Source of the DNA: Bacteroidota bacterium | GTDB lineage: Bacteria; Bacteroidota; Bacteroidia; Chitinophagales; BACL12 | Direction of reading: 5' to 3' | Assembly (NCBI GenBank): GCA_016718035.1 | Contig: JADKEK010000005.1 | Span: forward strand, 186,001-250,000 | DNA: 64,000 nt | Shown: piece by piece, positions 52,287 to 60,943 of the stretch | Layout of the letters: every line of letters starts with the position of its first letter | How positions within the stretch are numbered: position 1 is the stretch's first letter | Translations under genes and position numbers: made by a program | Notes under the pieces: generated by a model | The model's input: the letters and a program-made list of their open reading frames with translations, nothing else | Databases searched by the model: none | Told to the model about the DNA's origin: nothing

Positions 52287-53921
52287 TTATTTAACCAGTT
52301 TGATTTTTGTGCCGGTTTTTAAAGTTTCGTTTTTCTCTAACCCATTGAGTTCACGAATTTTATCTACTGAGTTATCAGGATACTTCTGAGAAATGCCCCA
52401 TAAAGTATCTCCGGGTTTTACGGTATAATAAATTACTTCTTTGGTTGCAGGTTCTTTTTCAGCAGGAGCAGCGCTAATCAATTGAATATCAGTTAGTTTT
52501 TGCTTTTCTGCAGATGTCATTTTGTTAATCATGGCATATTGCTCTTCGTGTTTTGCCGGAACGGTAAGTTTGAGTTTTTGGCCCGGAACAATTTTAGTAG
52601 AGCTCAGTTTATTCCATTTTTTAATATCAGCTACCGAACAATCGAACCAATCGGAAATATAACCCAGGTTATCGCCTTTTTTAACGGTATAACTAACGGT
52701 TACCGGTGCTTCAGGGTCGGTTATTTCTTTTGTACTAGCAGTGGTTGCTGCTGTTGTTGTTGCATCAGTGGTAGTTTTGGTTGCCGTTTTTGCAGCTTTA
52801 GCATTGTTTACTTCTTCAACATTTTTGGCTAAAGTGGCTAAATTCTGCGTTTCCTTTTTATTGAGAGATGCGTATAAAGAATCTTTATTGGCATAAAAAG
52901 TAGCAACCGCATTCATAGGCAAACGCAGTGGATATGGATACGGAGAACCAGGTATAGTCTTAGTTTTGAGCGCCGGGTTGTTTAACGCAATTTCTTCTGC
53001 TGATAATCCAACATAAGGTGCCAATTGTTCAATTGTCATTTTATGGGTAATCATGAGGGTATCCATCATGCTGAAATCATAATCATATTTAGCCGGACGG
53101 ATATTGTGTTCTTTATGATATTCAAACACATAAGTTGCTGCTATAAATGCAGGCACATAACCACGGGTTTCTTTAGGCAGATAGTTTTCGATATCCCAAA
53201 AAGTTTTATTGCCACCACCCGCTTTGCGCAATGCTTTGTTCACATTACCAGGGCCACAATTGTAAGCGGCAATAGCTAAAAACCAGTCGTTGTAAATATT
53301 ATGCAAATCCTCCAAATAGGCTACAGCTGCAACGGTTGCCATATAAGGGTCGCGGCGTTCATCAACGTAAGAGTCGATGCGTAAACCCATCAATTTTCCT
53401 GTGCCATTCATAAACTGCCATAAACCGGTAGCGCCTGCTTTTGATACAGCATGTGTATTTAACGCAGACTCAATAATGGCGAGGTATTTCAGCTCAATAG
53501 GCATGTTTTTGCGGTCGAGTTCTGCTTCAAACATTGGAAAATAAGTCTGGCTTAGTCCCAACATATTCGAAACCTGAGTGCGGCGGCGCATGCAATATAA
53601 ATCGAGGAAACCCTGAACAGATTTATTGTAGGTATAAGGAATTGGCGAGTTGATTTTGCTGATACGTTCAGCATAAACTTCCGGGGTAAACCGAGGCGTA
53701 TCAGTAGCTGCATAACCCATCATGTCATAATCCTTCTGGTCGAAATTCCATGCAGGATTTGTCGAAAAATAGGCTTCCAGTAAGCTGTCCATCATATTCA
53801 CACTTTCGTCGGTAGCATTTAATGAAATGCCGTTGTTTGTCGAAACGGTAGAATTAGAGACCTGTGCTTTCGCCACACCCCATAGCAAAAGGCATAATAC
53901 GGTAATTCTGATGTAGTACAT
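52287..53921 (-). CDS. mltD: LysM-containing lytic transglycosylase (MltD-like)
   Basis: A 544-residue secreted murein hydrolase. The SLT domain (about residues 140-275) carries the catalytic glutamate in LKYLAIIESALNTHAVSKAG, plus GATGLWQFMNGTGKLMGL and WFLAIAAYNCGPGNVNKALR. After a linker rich in Thr, Ala and Lys (about 370-405) two LysM domains follow: VSYTVKKGDNLGYISDWFDC (about 408) and IYYTVKPGDTLWGISQKYPD (about 496). It cleaves the glycan strands of peptidoglycan to anhydro-muropeptides. Upstream and downstream genes are on the same strand but spaced. Confidence 0.93.
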   Translation of the reverse strand: MYYIRITVLCLLLWGVAKAQVSNSTVSTNNGISLNATDESVNMMDSLLEAYFSTNPAWNFDQKDYDMMGYAATDTPRFTPEVYAERISKINSPIPYTYNKSVQGFLDLYCMRRRTQVSNMLGLSQTYFPMFEAELDRKNMPIELKYLAIIESALNTHAVSKAGATGLWQFMNGTGKLMGLRIDSYVDERRDPYMATVAAVAYLEDLHNIYNDWFLAIAAYNCGPGNVNKALRKAGGGNKTFWDIENYLPKETRGYVPAFIAATYVFEYHKEHNIRPAKYDYDFSMMDTLMITHKMTIEQLAPYVGLSAEEIALNNPALKTKTIPGSPYPYPLRLPMNAVATFYANKDSLYASLNKKETQNLATLAKNVEEVNNAKAAKTATKTTTDATTTAATTASTKEITDPEAPVTVSYTVKKGDNLGYISDWFDCSVADIKKWNKLSSTKIVPGQKLKLTVPAKHEEQYAMINKMTSAEKQKLTDIQLISAAPAEKEPATKEVIYYTVKPGDTLWGISQKYPDNSVDKIRELNGLEKNETLKTGTKIKLVK

Positions 53922-54043
53922 TGATAAATTTCCCCCCTAGTTTAAAATTTGGTCGTTGTGTAATAGCTGTTAGGGCTATAAAACTATAAAATTAGCCTTT
54001 TATTGTACCCAGACACACAAATATCATTATCAACAGCTAAATT

Positions 54044-55489
54044 TTAATAATTTTTAAGAAGATGGTCTGTCACAGAAAGCAACAGGTCTTCGCTGTAGTA
54101 ATTCCCCATTAACTGGGCGCCATAAGGCATTCCGTTGCTATGTCTAAATAAAGGGACATTGATAGCAGGAAGCCCTGTAATATTTGCCTGAACGGTGAAG
54201 ATATCGGCGAGATACATCTCAATTGGGTCGGTAGTTTTTTCGCCGAGCTTAAATGCCGTTGTTGGAGTAGTTGGCAATAATATGAGGTCGTATTCGCTTA
54301 AAGTCTTATTGGTGTCGTCACGAATTATTCGACGCACTTTTTGAGCTTTGGTATAGTAGGCATCGTAGTATCCCGAGCTTAAAACGAAGGTGCCAAGCAT
54401 GATTCGGCGTTGTACTTCCTTCCCAAAACCTTTGGACCTGGAGTTTTTAATAACCGTTTCCATATCGCCTGCATCTTTGTCACGAAAACCGTAATGAATC
54501 CCCGAAAAACGACTAAGGTTGGATGAGGCTTCTGCGGTGGTTAACACGTAATAAGTCGGCACCAGGTAATCGAGATATTTTAAGTCCTGAGGTTCAACAG
54601 TATGGCCTTCTGCGCGTAATTTATCAATAAGCGCATACATGGATTTACTGATTTCCGGGTCAATTTTCGGGTTATCCAATGTTTGCGGATAATAGGCAAT
54701 TTTCAGCTTGCGGTCCAGCTTTAAATTTGAGGCATAAGCCTGTGGCTGGTGTTTTGAAGAAGTGGCATCTTTAGGGTCAACTCCGGCCATTGCTTCCATT
54801 ATCATTGCCATATCCTCAACGTTATTGGTAATTGGTCCAATTTGGTCGAAAGAGGAGGCAAAAGCGATTAAACCATATCTGGACAAACGGCCATAGGTTG
54901 GTTTAAACCCGATATTTCCGCAAAAAGAGGCTGGCTGACGAATGGAACCCCCGGTTTCGGAGCCGAGACTAGCCATACATAATCCGGCCTGCACAGCAAC
55001 CGCTGATCCACCGGAACTACCACCTGAAACGCGTGTATTATCGATATCGTTTAAAACAGGGCCAAATGCCGAATTTTCATTAGAAGAACCCATCGCAAAC
55101 TCGTCGCAATTGCAACGGCCTATTATAATGGCATCTTCCTGCAACAAGCGTTCAATTACAGTTGCATTGTATAAAGAATGAAAATCGTCGAGAATTTTTG
55201 AAGAGGCGGTTAACTTTTTGCCCTTCATGGCAATCACGTCTTTAACGCCTATTACCATACCGAAAAGCTTACCCAATGGGGCTCCTGACTTTAACTTTTC
55301 GTCAATTTCAGCAGCTTTTTGAATAGCATCAGCTTCAAATATTTCTAAAAAAGCGTTGAGATGTTGTTTTTCGCGGTTGGCTTGTAAGTAATAGTCGACC
55401 ACTTGCCCGCAGGTAAAATTACCCGCACGCATGCCTTGCTGGACATTTTTCAATCCAGTGCGCACAATAGAATTCAAACCTGAATACAT
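54044..55489 (-). CDS. gatA: Glutamyl-tRNA(Gln) amidotransferase subunit A
   Basis: A 481-residue GatA, which supplies ammonia from glutamine to transamidate Glu-tRNA(Gln) in the GatCAB complex. The Ser-cisSer-Lys triad is visible: Lys in VIGVKDVIAMKGKKLTASSK (about 81), the cis-Ser in VSGGSSGGSAVAVQAG (about 155), and the nucleophile in GSETGGSIRQPASFCGNIG (about 177). It is standard in length. gatB and gatC are not in the window. A 16-bp gap separates it from tatA upstream, so the two are probably cotranscribed. Confidence 0.95.
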   Translation of the reverse strand: MYSGLNSIVRTGLKNVQQGMRAGNFTCGQVVDYYLQANREKQHLNAFLEIFEADAIQKAAEIDEKLKSGAPLGKLFGMVIGVKDVIAMKGKKLTASSKILDDFHSLYNATVIERLLQEDAIIIGRCNCDEFAMGSSNENSAFGPVLNDIDNTRVSGGSSGGSAVAVQAGLCMASLGSETGGSIRQPASFCGNIGFKPTYGRLSRYGLIAFASSFDQIGPITNNVEDMAMIMEAMAGVDPKDATSSKHQPQAYASNLKLDRKLKIAYYPQTLDNPKIDPEISKSMYALIDKLRAEGHTVEPQDLKYLDYLVPTYYVLTTAEASSNLSRFSGIHYGFRDKDAGDMETVIKNSRSKGFGKEVQRRIMLGTFVLSSGYYDAYYTKAQKVRRIIRDDTNKTLSEYDLILLPTTPTTAFKLGEKTTDPIEMYLADIFTVQANITGLPAINVPLFRHSNGMPYGAQLMGNYYSEDLLLSVTDHLLKNY

Positions 55490-55505
55490 CTAAAAGAGGC
55501 AGTAT

Positions 55506-55718
55506 TTATTTCTCTTCAGATTTCTTTGGTTCATCATTCATGCCATCGCGGATTTCACGGCTCACGTTGTTTTTAGCATCATTGAACTCGCGAATACCTT
55601 TACCAACGCCACGCATTAGTTCCGGTATTTTTTTTCCGCCGAAAAGCAATAAAACAGCAAATAAGATGATTATCCATTCCATTCCGCTTGGCATTGCTAG
55701 TAAGAGCACATTATTCAT
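55506..55718 (-). CDS. tatA: Twin-arginine translocase TatA/E-family protein
   Basis: A 70-residue protein with the TatA fold: one membrane helix (MEWIIILFAVLLLFGGKKIP, with the FG-K-P turn) followed by an amphipathic helix (ELMRGVGKGIREFNDAKNNV) and a charged tail (KKSEEK). I start at ATG 55716-55718; the longer ORF begins with TTG. A minus-strand TACCTTTG box (55742-55749) ends 23 nt upstream. TatA builds the pore of the twin-arginine export system. It lies upstream of gatA. Confidence 0.92.
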   Translation of the reverse strand: MNNVLLLAMPSGMEWIIILFAVLLLFGGKKIPELMRGVGKGIREFNDAKNNVSREIRDGMNDEPKKSEEK

Positions 55719-55741
55719 TTCCTGAACTTTTGATTTCAATA

Positions 55742-55749
55742 CAAAGGTA
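55742..55749 (-). promoter_or_regulatory. Promoter -7 box TACCTTTG of tatA-gatA
   Basis: Minus-strand TAnnTTTG match ending 23 nt before the chosen ATG. No clear -33 element. Confidence 0.45.
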
Positions 55750-55991
55750 GGGGTTTTTTGTATCGGGTGGGTAAAAATGTTTTAAAAAGGGATTGGAGTG
55801 GAGTTGGGAACGCGGACCCTGCGGGGCAGGGCGCTGATGGGGCGGATTTGCGCGGATTTTTTTGAAGGGGAACGCGGATTGAACTGGTTTAACGGATTGG
55901 GGACGGATTTTTTTTGGGTAACCTGCTTGGTGGCAGACAGGTGCGGAATTTTTGGTTGGAGATAAATTTCAATTTTTTCGATAATGTGAGT

Positions 55992-56040
55992 AAAACCATT
56001 GTGTAGGGGCGAATTGAATCCGCCCTTACACAATGGTTTT
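55992..56040. repeat. Large hairpin with 20-bp arms
   Basis: AAAACCATTGTGTAGGGGCG (55992-56011) and CGCCCTTACACAATGGTTTT (56021-56040) pair with one mismatch around a 9-nt loop. Too long and without a T run for an ordinary terminator; it looks like a mobile hairpin repeat. Confidence 0.8.
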
Positions 56041-56236
56041 GCGATTGGTTATGAAAAATGCACTGATTTTCTGGATGGTGTGTTTGAAAAGGAACACGGA
56101 ATGGACGGGTTTAATGGATAAAGGGACGGATTTTTTATGGTGTGAGTGGGCGGTGGATGGAAATTTATGATTTGCGCGGATTTTTTTGATAAGGTGTGTT
56201 TTAAAAGGAACCTGCCTGGTGGCAGACAGGCGCGGA

Positions 56237-56254
56237 TCCCGATAGCTATCGGGA
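56237..56254. repeat. 18-bp perfect palindrome, copy 2
   Basis: TCCCGATAGCTATCGGGA, identical to 9974-9991, embedded in the third copy of the local repeat unit between CGCGGA and CGGGTTTAACGG. Confidence 0.9.
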
Positions 56255-56290
56255 CGGGTTTAACGGATTGGGATGTATTTTTTTTGATGT

Positions 56291-58720
56291 TTATTCATCT
56301 AAATAATTAATATCTGTTCTCCAGCCGGCGCTTATGCCAATTACGTTGGGTTCTTTTTGGATGGTATGTAATAAATTGATATATGATTTATCATACATGG
56401 TTGCATCTAAATCTAATTGATAATAATTTCCGGTTCCAAACATTTGACTTAATTTACCATTGTATTTATCTGCAATTTCTTTTACTAATTCTTGTCTGAT
56501 ATAAGGACTTACAATTATTGTTGCAGTAGTTTCAAGATACATAGGTTTACCGCTATTTAACATTGATGCGCCTTGCGATAAACTGCCTATGGAAGCTTCT
56601 TTAATGAGGTTCTTTATGAGTTGTTGTTTTTTTGATTCAGTGGTTGGGAATATAGATACCTGAATTAAATGTGGTGCATATTCAAAACCCATAAATGAAA
56701 CTCCGGGATATTTTGCTTGTAAATTTTTTACCTCATTTTCAATAGTGCCGGGTTTTGAATAACTGTAAAAACTGACATCCCAATTTATTGAATATTCATT
56801 TTCAAGCCAGGTAATTGGATAACGAATACCCATTTGGTCAATATAATCGTCGTTGCTATTTAATAAATAATAAGTAAAATTGGCTTGACTAGTGGAATTC
56901 CATTGAGTGAATTTGGAGTCGACATGAAATTCACCACTAATAATTTCAAGACTGTCGGCATCCATTGGAACAAATAAAATGAATGTATTTTCATTTCGTT
57001 TAAATTCCATATTTTTCCATTCGGTTTTTGTTTTTACGCGGATACTAACTTCTTCCTGTAAACGATCCGGATTGCCAATTAAAGCAGTTAATTTTTTGCC
57101 GTATTCAGTTGCTTGCAGGCGATTGCCTTTTTCATCCCAATTTTCCCACCTGTCTACTTTTTTGCCATTATTGTAATTAAAAAGTCCAAAGGCTTTTGGC
57201 ATGCCGGTATCATATACTTCTAATACCATCCCGGTGTTTGAAACGGTATCAATTTTGGAATTATAACGCACAATTTTGCCTGTTTGGTTATCACGCTCTT
57301 CAGTGCCGGGTGCAGCGAGAAAATAATTAAATCCTTTTATTTCACTTGACTTATCGCCAAAATAAACATAGGTATTTCTTTCAATTAAATAAACGTAACC
57401 GGGTGAAGGTTGCAACCATTCAGAATACTTTAAATAAACGGTCTCTTTCGGAGCAATTTTTTCCGGTATTGAAATGATGTTTTTATTATAACTATGAGAT
57501 AAGGATAGTAATAAAGTGTCCGGGCCATTATTGAGTAACGCAAAACTATCGAGATGTGTATAATATTTGTCATCATATGGCATTTGAACAACCGGAAGAA
57601 AACCATTGGACTTTTCAGACCAGATGATGGCATCTTTTTGATATTTAAATGGATTGGCTTCAAATAAATATGCTGTTTTTCGCTCAGTAAATACCCATTC
57701 ACCATTGGTCAGCGTGAAATAATCATAATATTTTTCTTTTGAGGTTACACTTATTTCGCATTTGGTAATCACCGGGGTGTTTTCTTTTATTGCTACATTA
57801 TTACTCGTGCTCAAAATCTCATCATACACATATTTTTGTTGATTGACGTCAAAAACATAATGGTCAAATGAACTGGATAACACTTGATTTCTATCGTTCA
57901 ATACCTGGGCAGTCATTATTCTGAAATCGGCTACACCTTTGGGATTATCTTTATAAAAATCGCCGGTTTCAATATTTTGTTTAAAATAATTGGCTGGAAA
58001 TGGAAGGGCATTTTCAATTGGAATTTTTTGAATGACAGCTAAAGTGTTTTTATCGTGCACCCGTGCCTGATACACGTATAACAATGTATCGCCTCTTTCA
58101 GCATTCCATTTTTTGGTATAATCAAATTTTAAATACGTGTTGATGATGGGATACTGAGGAAGTGGAAAAACTTTTCGAACAGCAATATCAATTGTTATTG
58201 GTTCAAAGTTGCTGCCATCATCAAAAAATAAATCGCCGGGGGTTTCTCTATCCAGATTGTTTTTGCAAATATCAATTGATTTTGAGTAAGGCAAATAGGT
58301 GTAAACGGAGTCCTTTGTTTTTTTGTTAATGACCAATACCTGATATAATTGTTCCGGTAAATCCGGTGAAAATTCGCGTATTTTACAGGTATACCAGTTG
58401 CTGTTCAGCTTAGGGTAATAAGATTGTGTTTCATAAGGGTTTTTTTGATTTCGGGCGTTTTTGGGAGTATTGAGTTTTATTTTACGTGGCGTTAATTTTA
58501 AGTTATAATTATTAACGGAATTTGTTTCATACCAATAAGGTAAACTATCTTCATTCACCAGATATACCTTTATCTGACTTTCTTTAACCGGTAAGCCATT
58601 GTTAACGATATTAATAACAAATAAATGGTTGTTATATTCCAAGCAACCGCCCTGGCTATAAGCCTTCACAAGCGGTAAACAAACAATCAGCAGTAGGAGG
58701 AGTCGGTGTTTAAAAGACAT
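56291..58720 (-). CDS. Large secreted protein of unknown function (about 809 aa)
   Basis: I start at ATG 58718-58720 (MSFKHRLLLLLIVCLPLVKA, a signal peptide), giving 809 residues. The N-terminal 330 residues are beta-rich with many Tyr and Asn (VYLVNEDSLPYWYETNSVNN, YLKFDYTKKWNAERGDTLLY). The middle (about 480-570) holds a YwqK/MORN-like stretch (EVYDTGMPKAFGLFNYNNGK, KVDRWENWDEKGNRLQATEY). The C-terminal 150 residues have a duplicated alpha-beta pattern (LIQVSIFPTTESKKQQLIKN, ATIIVSPYIRQELVKEIADK, NVIGISAGWRTDINYLDE). No catalytic motif and no T9SS domain are evident. It is flanked by the repeat region downstream and DUF1801 upstream. Confidence 0.7.
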   Translation of the reverse strand: MSFKHRLLLLLIVCLPLVKAYSQGGCLEYNNHLFVINIVNNGLPVKESQIKVYLVNEDSLPYWYETNSVNNYNLKLTPRKIKLNTPKNARNQKNPYETQSYYPKLNSNWYTCKIREFSPDLPEQLYQVLVINKKTKDSVYTYLPYSKSIDICKNNLDRETPGDLFFDDGSNFEPITIDIAVRKVFPLPQYPIINTYLKFDYTKKWNAERGDTLLYVYQARVHDKNTLAVIQKIPIENALPFPANYFKQNIETGDFYKDNPKGVADFRIMTAQVLNDRNQVLSSSFDHYVFDVNQQKYVYDEILSTSNNVAIKENTPVITKCEISVTSKEKYYDYFTLTNGEWVFTERKTAYLFEANPFKYQKDAIIWSEKSNGFLPVVQMPYDDKYYTHLDSFALLNNGPDTLLLSLSHSYNKNIISIPEKIAPKETVYLKYSEWLQPSPGYVYLIERNTYVYFGDKSSEIKGFNYFLAAPGTEERDNQTGKIVRYNSKIDTVSNTGMVLEVYDTGMPKAFGLFNYNNGKKVDRWENWDEKGNRLQATEYGKKLTALIGNPDRLQEEVSIRVKTKTEWKNMEFKRNENTFILFVPMDADSLEIISGEFHVDSKFTQWNSTSQANFTYYLLNSNDDYIDQMGIRYPITWLENEYSINWDVSFYSYSKPGTIENEVKNLQAKYPGVSFMGFEYAPHLIQVSIFPTTESKKQQLIKNLIKEASIGSLSQGASMLNSGKPMYLETTATIIVSPYIRQELVKEIADKYNGKLSQMFGTGNYYQLDLDATMYDKSYINLLHTIQKEPNVIGISAGWRTDINYLDE

Positions 58721-58779
58721 AATTGTGGTGCTTTCTATTAGGATGCAACACATAAGCAATTTCCATAAAATGATGCTAA

Positions 58780-59163
58780 TTATGCGGCTGCAAGTGCAAC
58801 ATATTCATTGATAATACGCTCTAGTTCTTTTTTACTGGAGTTAATTTCATCTGCATCTTTAAAATAGATAATCCTGCGATCGGGAAAATCGCCTTCCAAT
58901 AAATCTGATTTCAATTTTACGCAGGTAACATGATGCAAAATGAGTAAAATGGTATTGTCTGATTTTACATTAAACGTAAGTAAATCAACATTGGTGTAAT
59001 AACTGGGAGCATTCCATTTAATACGTTCTTTCAAATTGTTATTCGCATTTTTAATAATGCTGCGCAATAACTCAATTTCTGCTTTTAGCGGGTGTGCTAA
59101 TTGCAGCATATATTCGGCTACCTGTTCTTCGTCGCTTAACTTTGGTTTTTTCGATTTTGGCAT
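58780..59163 (-). CDS. DUF1801-family protein
   Basis: A 127-residue cytoplasmic protein from ATG 59161-59163 (MPKSKKPKLSDEEQVAEYML); the longer ORF adds an unlikely leader overlapping the next gene's end. Family features are LKAEIELLRSIIKNANNNLK, ERIKWNAPSYYTNVDLLTFN and ILLILHHVTC. DUF1801 (YdhG-like) proteins share a fold with frataxin-like/YdhG domains; function is not established. It lies 34 bp after the propeller/T9SS gene stop on the same strand. Confidence 0.85.
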   Translation of the reverse strand: MPKSKKPKLSDEEQVAEYMLQLAHPLKAEIELLRSIIKNANNNLKERIKWNAPSYYTNVDLLTFNVKSDNTILLILHHVTCVKLKSDLLEGDFPDRRIIYFKDADEINSSKKELERIINEYVALAAA

Positions 59164-59197
59164 TGGGTAAAGGTAATCAATTTTAAACGAACACAAT

Positions 59198-60802
59198 TTA
59201 TTCCAATACCAATGATTTTGATAAATAATAGGTATTATCAATAACCAGGGTGACAATCAAGTTTTGTAAAAGATAGGATTTATCCAATGTAACCAGATAT
59301 TTAACTTCACCGGTTTGGGTTATTTCTATAGGATTAGATTGTAAAAGCGCACCCGATGTATTGGAAATAAAATAGCGGGCATTTACAATATTGTTTACAT
59401 TAAACTTAATGGTAAATGATGTTGAAGCCGGGTTAGGAAATAATTCCATGGTATACGGATGCTGCACATGAATCGGTTTAATGGAATTGGGTTCGGCACG
59501 ATATAATTTTACAATATAAATATTATTGTCTGCCGATGTCAGGCTGGTTTGATTCATACTAAACGGGTTTTTCGACGGACTGCTTATCCCACCTAAAATA
59601 TAACCAATAGTAATGGTATCACCCTCAAATTGAGTTTCTCTTAAAATTTCTGAATGATTATACGTTAAATTATAATTAGGTAAAAATTCGGCACTGCTTC
59701 CTTTATATCCCGGCATTCCGGTTGGGATGTAAAATTCGGTTAGATTGCCGGAATTGTCGCGGGAAATGCCGCTTATGGTGTTTACAAAAGGCACAAAATC
59801 ATCCTGATGTAAGGCACCATCAACATAATAATATTGACTAATTCCGCCAAAAAATAAGGATGTCATTTTGTTTTCCAGACTATCATATATATTAGTATGT
59901 GCAGTATGATAATTATTTAAGTACTGATTAAATTCAGGTTTTGCAACATAACCATCTTCTTTAATTTCTACAGGATATAAAAATGGTAAATCGACAAATT
60001 GCTGAAATACACCGGATGAAATTACCAGTCCTTCTGACCCATCAGGAAAAATATGGGATAATAAATTATAATCTCTGCGATGTAAATGAATTGGGTCTGT
60101 AATTTTTTCATAACCGGAATACGATAAAGTTGCGCCACTATTATTCAATGTAAACTTCTGAATGGCTTCTGTATATGTTTGAACATAGGTGCCATGGCCC
60201 ATTGGGTTATACTGACCATCAAATCGTTGTCCACCGACTAAATAAAATTGATTGCTTAGTTTAGCTAACTCACCTCCCGTAACGGCAAATTTATCGTCAG
60301 TTATTTGTTTAAAAAAAGCGGTAATATCGGTATTGGTTATAATGGCATTTATTAGGCCGGATACATTTACGGTTGTCAAGTTTGGAAATGTTTTATGTGT
60401 AGCGGCGCTTTGAGCATAACAATATCCACCAATTAAAACCAGGGTGTCGGCATCCTGATAAAAATTCATATTACTCGATTGGAGCTGCTCTTTAATTGCT
60501 GTTGGTAATACATTTAATGATGAGGACCAAAATTGTTTGGTTTCAATATCGATTACATAAACATCGGTATTGTTATCTGCTTCTGGAAAAGATGCAAATG
60601 GTTGTCGCGGATGTAAACCATCGGTTCTGCCACCTATTATTAACCATTTGCCATCGTGTTCGGCAAAGGCATAGGAATGTAACCCGGGCAATCCCGGAAT
60701 TTGTATCGAATCGATGTGGACAGCATATTCAAACGGCGATTGTGCGGTAATATTGAAATTATACAACAACAACAAGCTAAAAAGGGCAACACTAAATTTC
60801 AT
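59198..60802 (-). CDS. T9SS-exported kelch-like propeller protein
   Basis: A 534-residue secreted protein with signal peptide (VALFSLLLLYNFNITAQS). The body has kelch-like or galactose-oxidase-like repeats such as HDGKWLIIGGRTDG, ADTLVLIGGYCYAQS, LSNQFYLVGGQRFDGQYNP and ITIGYILGGISS, consistent with a six-bladed beta-propeller. The last 80 residues (YTMELFPNPASTSFTIKFNV) are a T9SS sorting domain. No catalytic residue assignable; likely surface-bound glycan or protein binding. Confidence 0.85.
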   Translation of the reverse strand: MKFSVALFSLLLLYNFNITAQSPFEYAVHIDSIQIPGLPGLHSYAFAEHDGKWLIIGGRTDGLHPRQPFASFPEADNNTDVYVIDIETKQFWSSSLNVLPTAIKEQLQSSNMNFYQDADTLVLIGGYCYAQSAATHKTFPNLTTVNVSGLINAIITNTDITAFFKQITDDKFAVTGGELAKLSNQFYLVGGQRFDGQYNPMGHGTYVQTYTEAIQKFTLNNSGATLSYSGYEKITDPIHLHRRDYNLLSHIFPDGSEGLVISSGVFQQFVDLPFLYPVEIKEDGYVAKPEFNQYLNNYHTAHTNIYDSLENKMTSLFFGGISQYYYVDGALHQDDFVPFVNTISGISRDNSGNLTEFYIPTGMPGYKGSSAEFLPNYNLTYNHSEILRETQFEGDTITIGYILGGISSPSKNPFSMNQTSLTSADNNIYIVKLYRAEPNSIKPIHVQHPYTMELFPNPASTSFTIKFNVNNIVNARYFISNTSGALLQSNPIEITQTGEVKYLVTLDKSYLLQNLIVTLVIDNTYYLSKSLVLE

Positions 60803-60816
60803 AACAAAACTTTGGG

Positions 60817-60824
60817 CAAAGTTA
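60817..60824 (-). promoter_or_regulatory. Promoter -7 box TAACTTTG of the kelch-like gene
   Basis: Minus-strand TAnnTTTG match ending 14 nt before the ATG at 60800-60802. Confidence 0.45.
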
Positions 60825-60943
60825 CGTTTAATCCGCAGCGATTAATGTCACTTTTGTCACTTAACTTCATTATAATTTACAACAATTAACGGGTGACATA
60901 AATTGGAAATTGAACAATGACAAAATCAATAAAAAGGTATTCA

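Larger units (their letters stand above)
55750..56290. repeat. Gene-free region of imperfect repeats and palindromes
   Basis: About 540 bp without a credible gene. It carries three imperfect copies of a unit ending 'GGGTTTAACGGATTGGG-ACGGATTTTTTT' (near 55870-55915, 56090-56137 and 56205-56285), an exact 20-base repeat ATTTGCGCGGATTTTTTTGA (55846-55865 and 56170-56189), and two CCTGC(C/T)TGGTGGCAGACAGG copies (about 55922 and 56211). An 18-bp palindrome is at 56237-56254 and a 20-bp-arm hairpin is at 55992-56040. The short minus-strand ORF inside is not a gene. Confidence 0.8.

Noticed and set aside
55782..56033. Minus-strand ORF of 83 residues in the repeat block
   Set aside because: Lies in repeats and in one arm of the 20-bp hairpin; composition is not protein-like.
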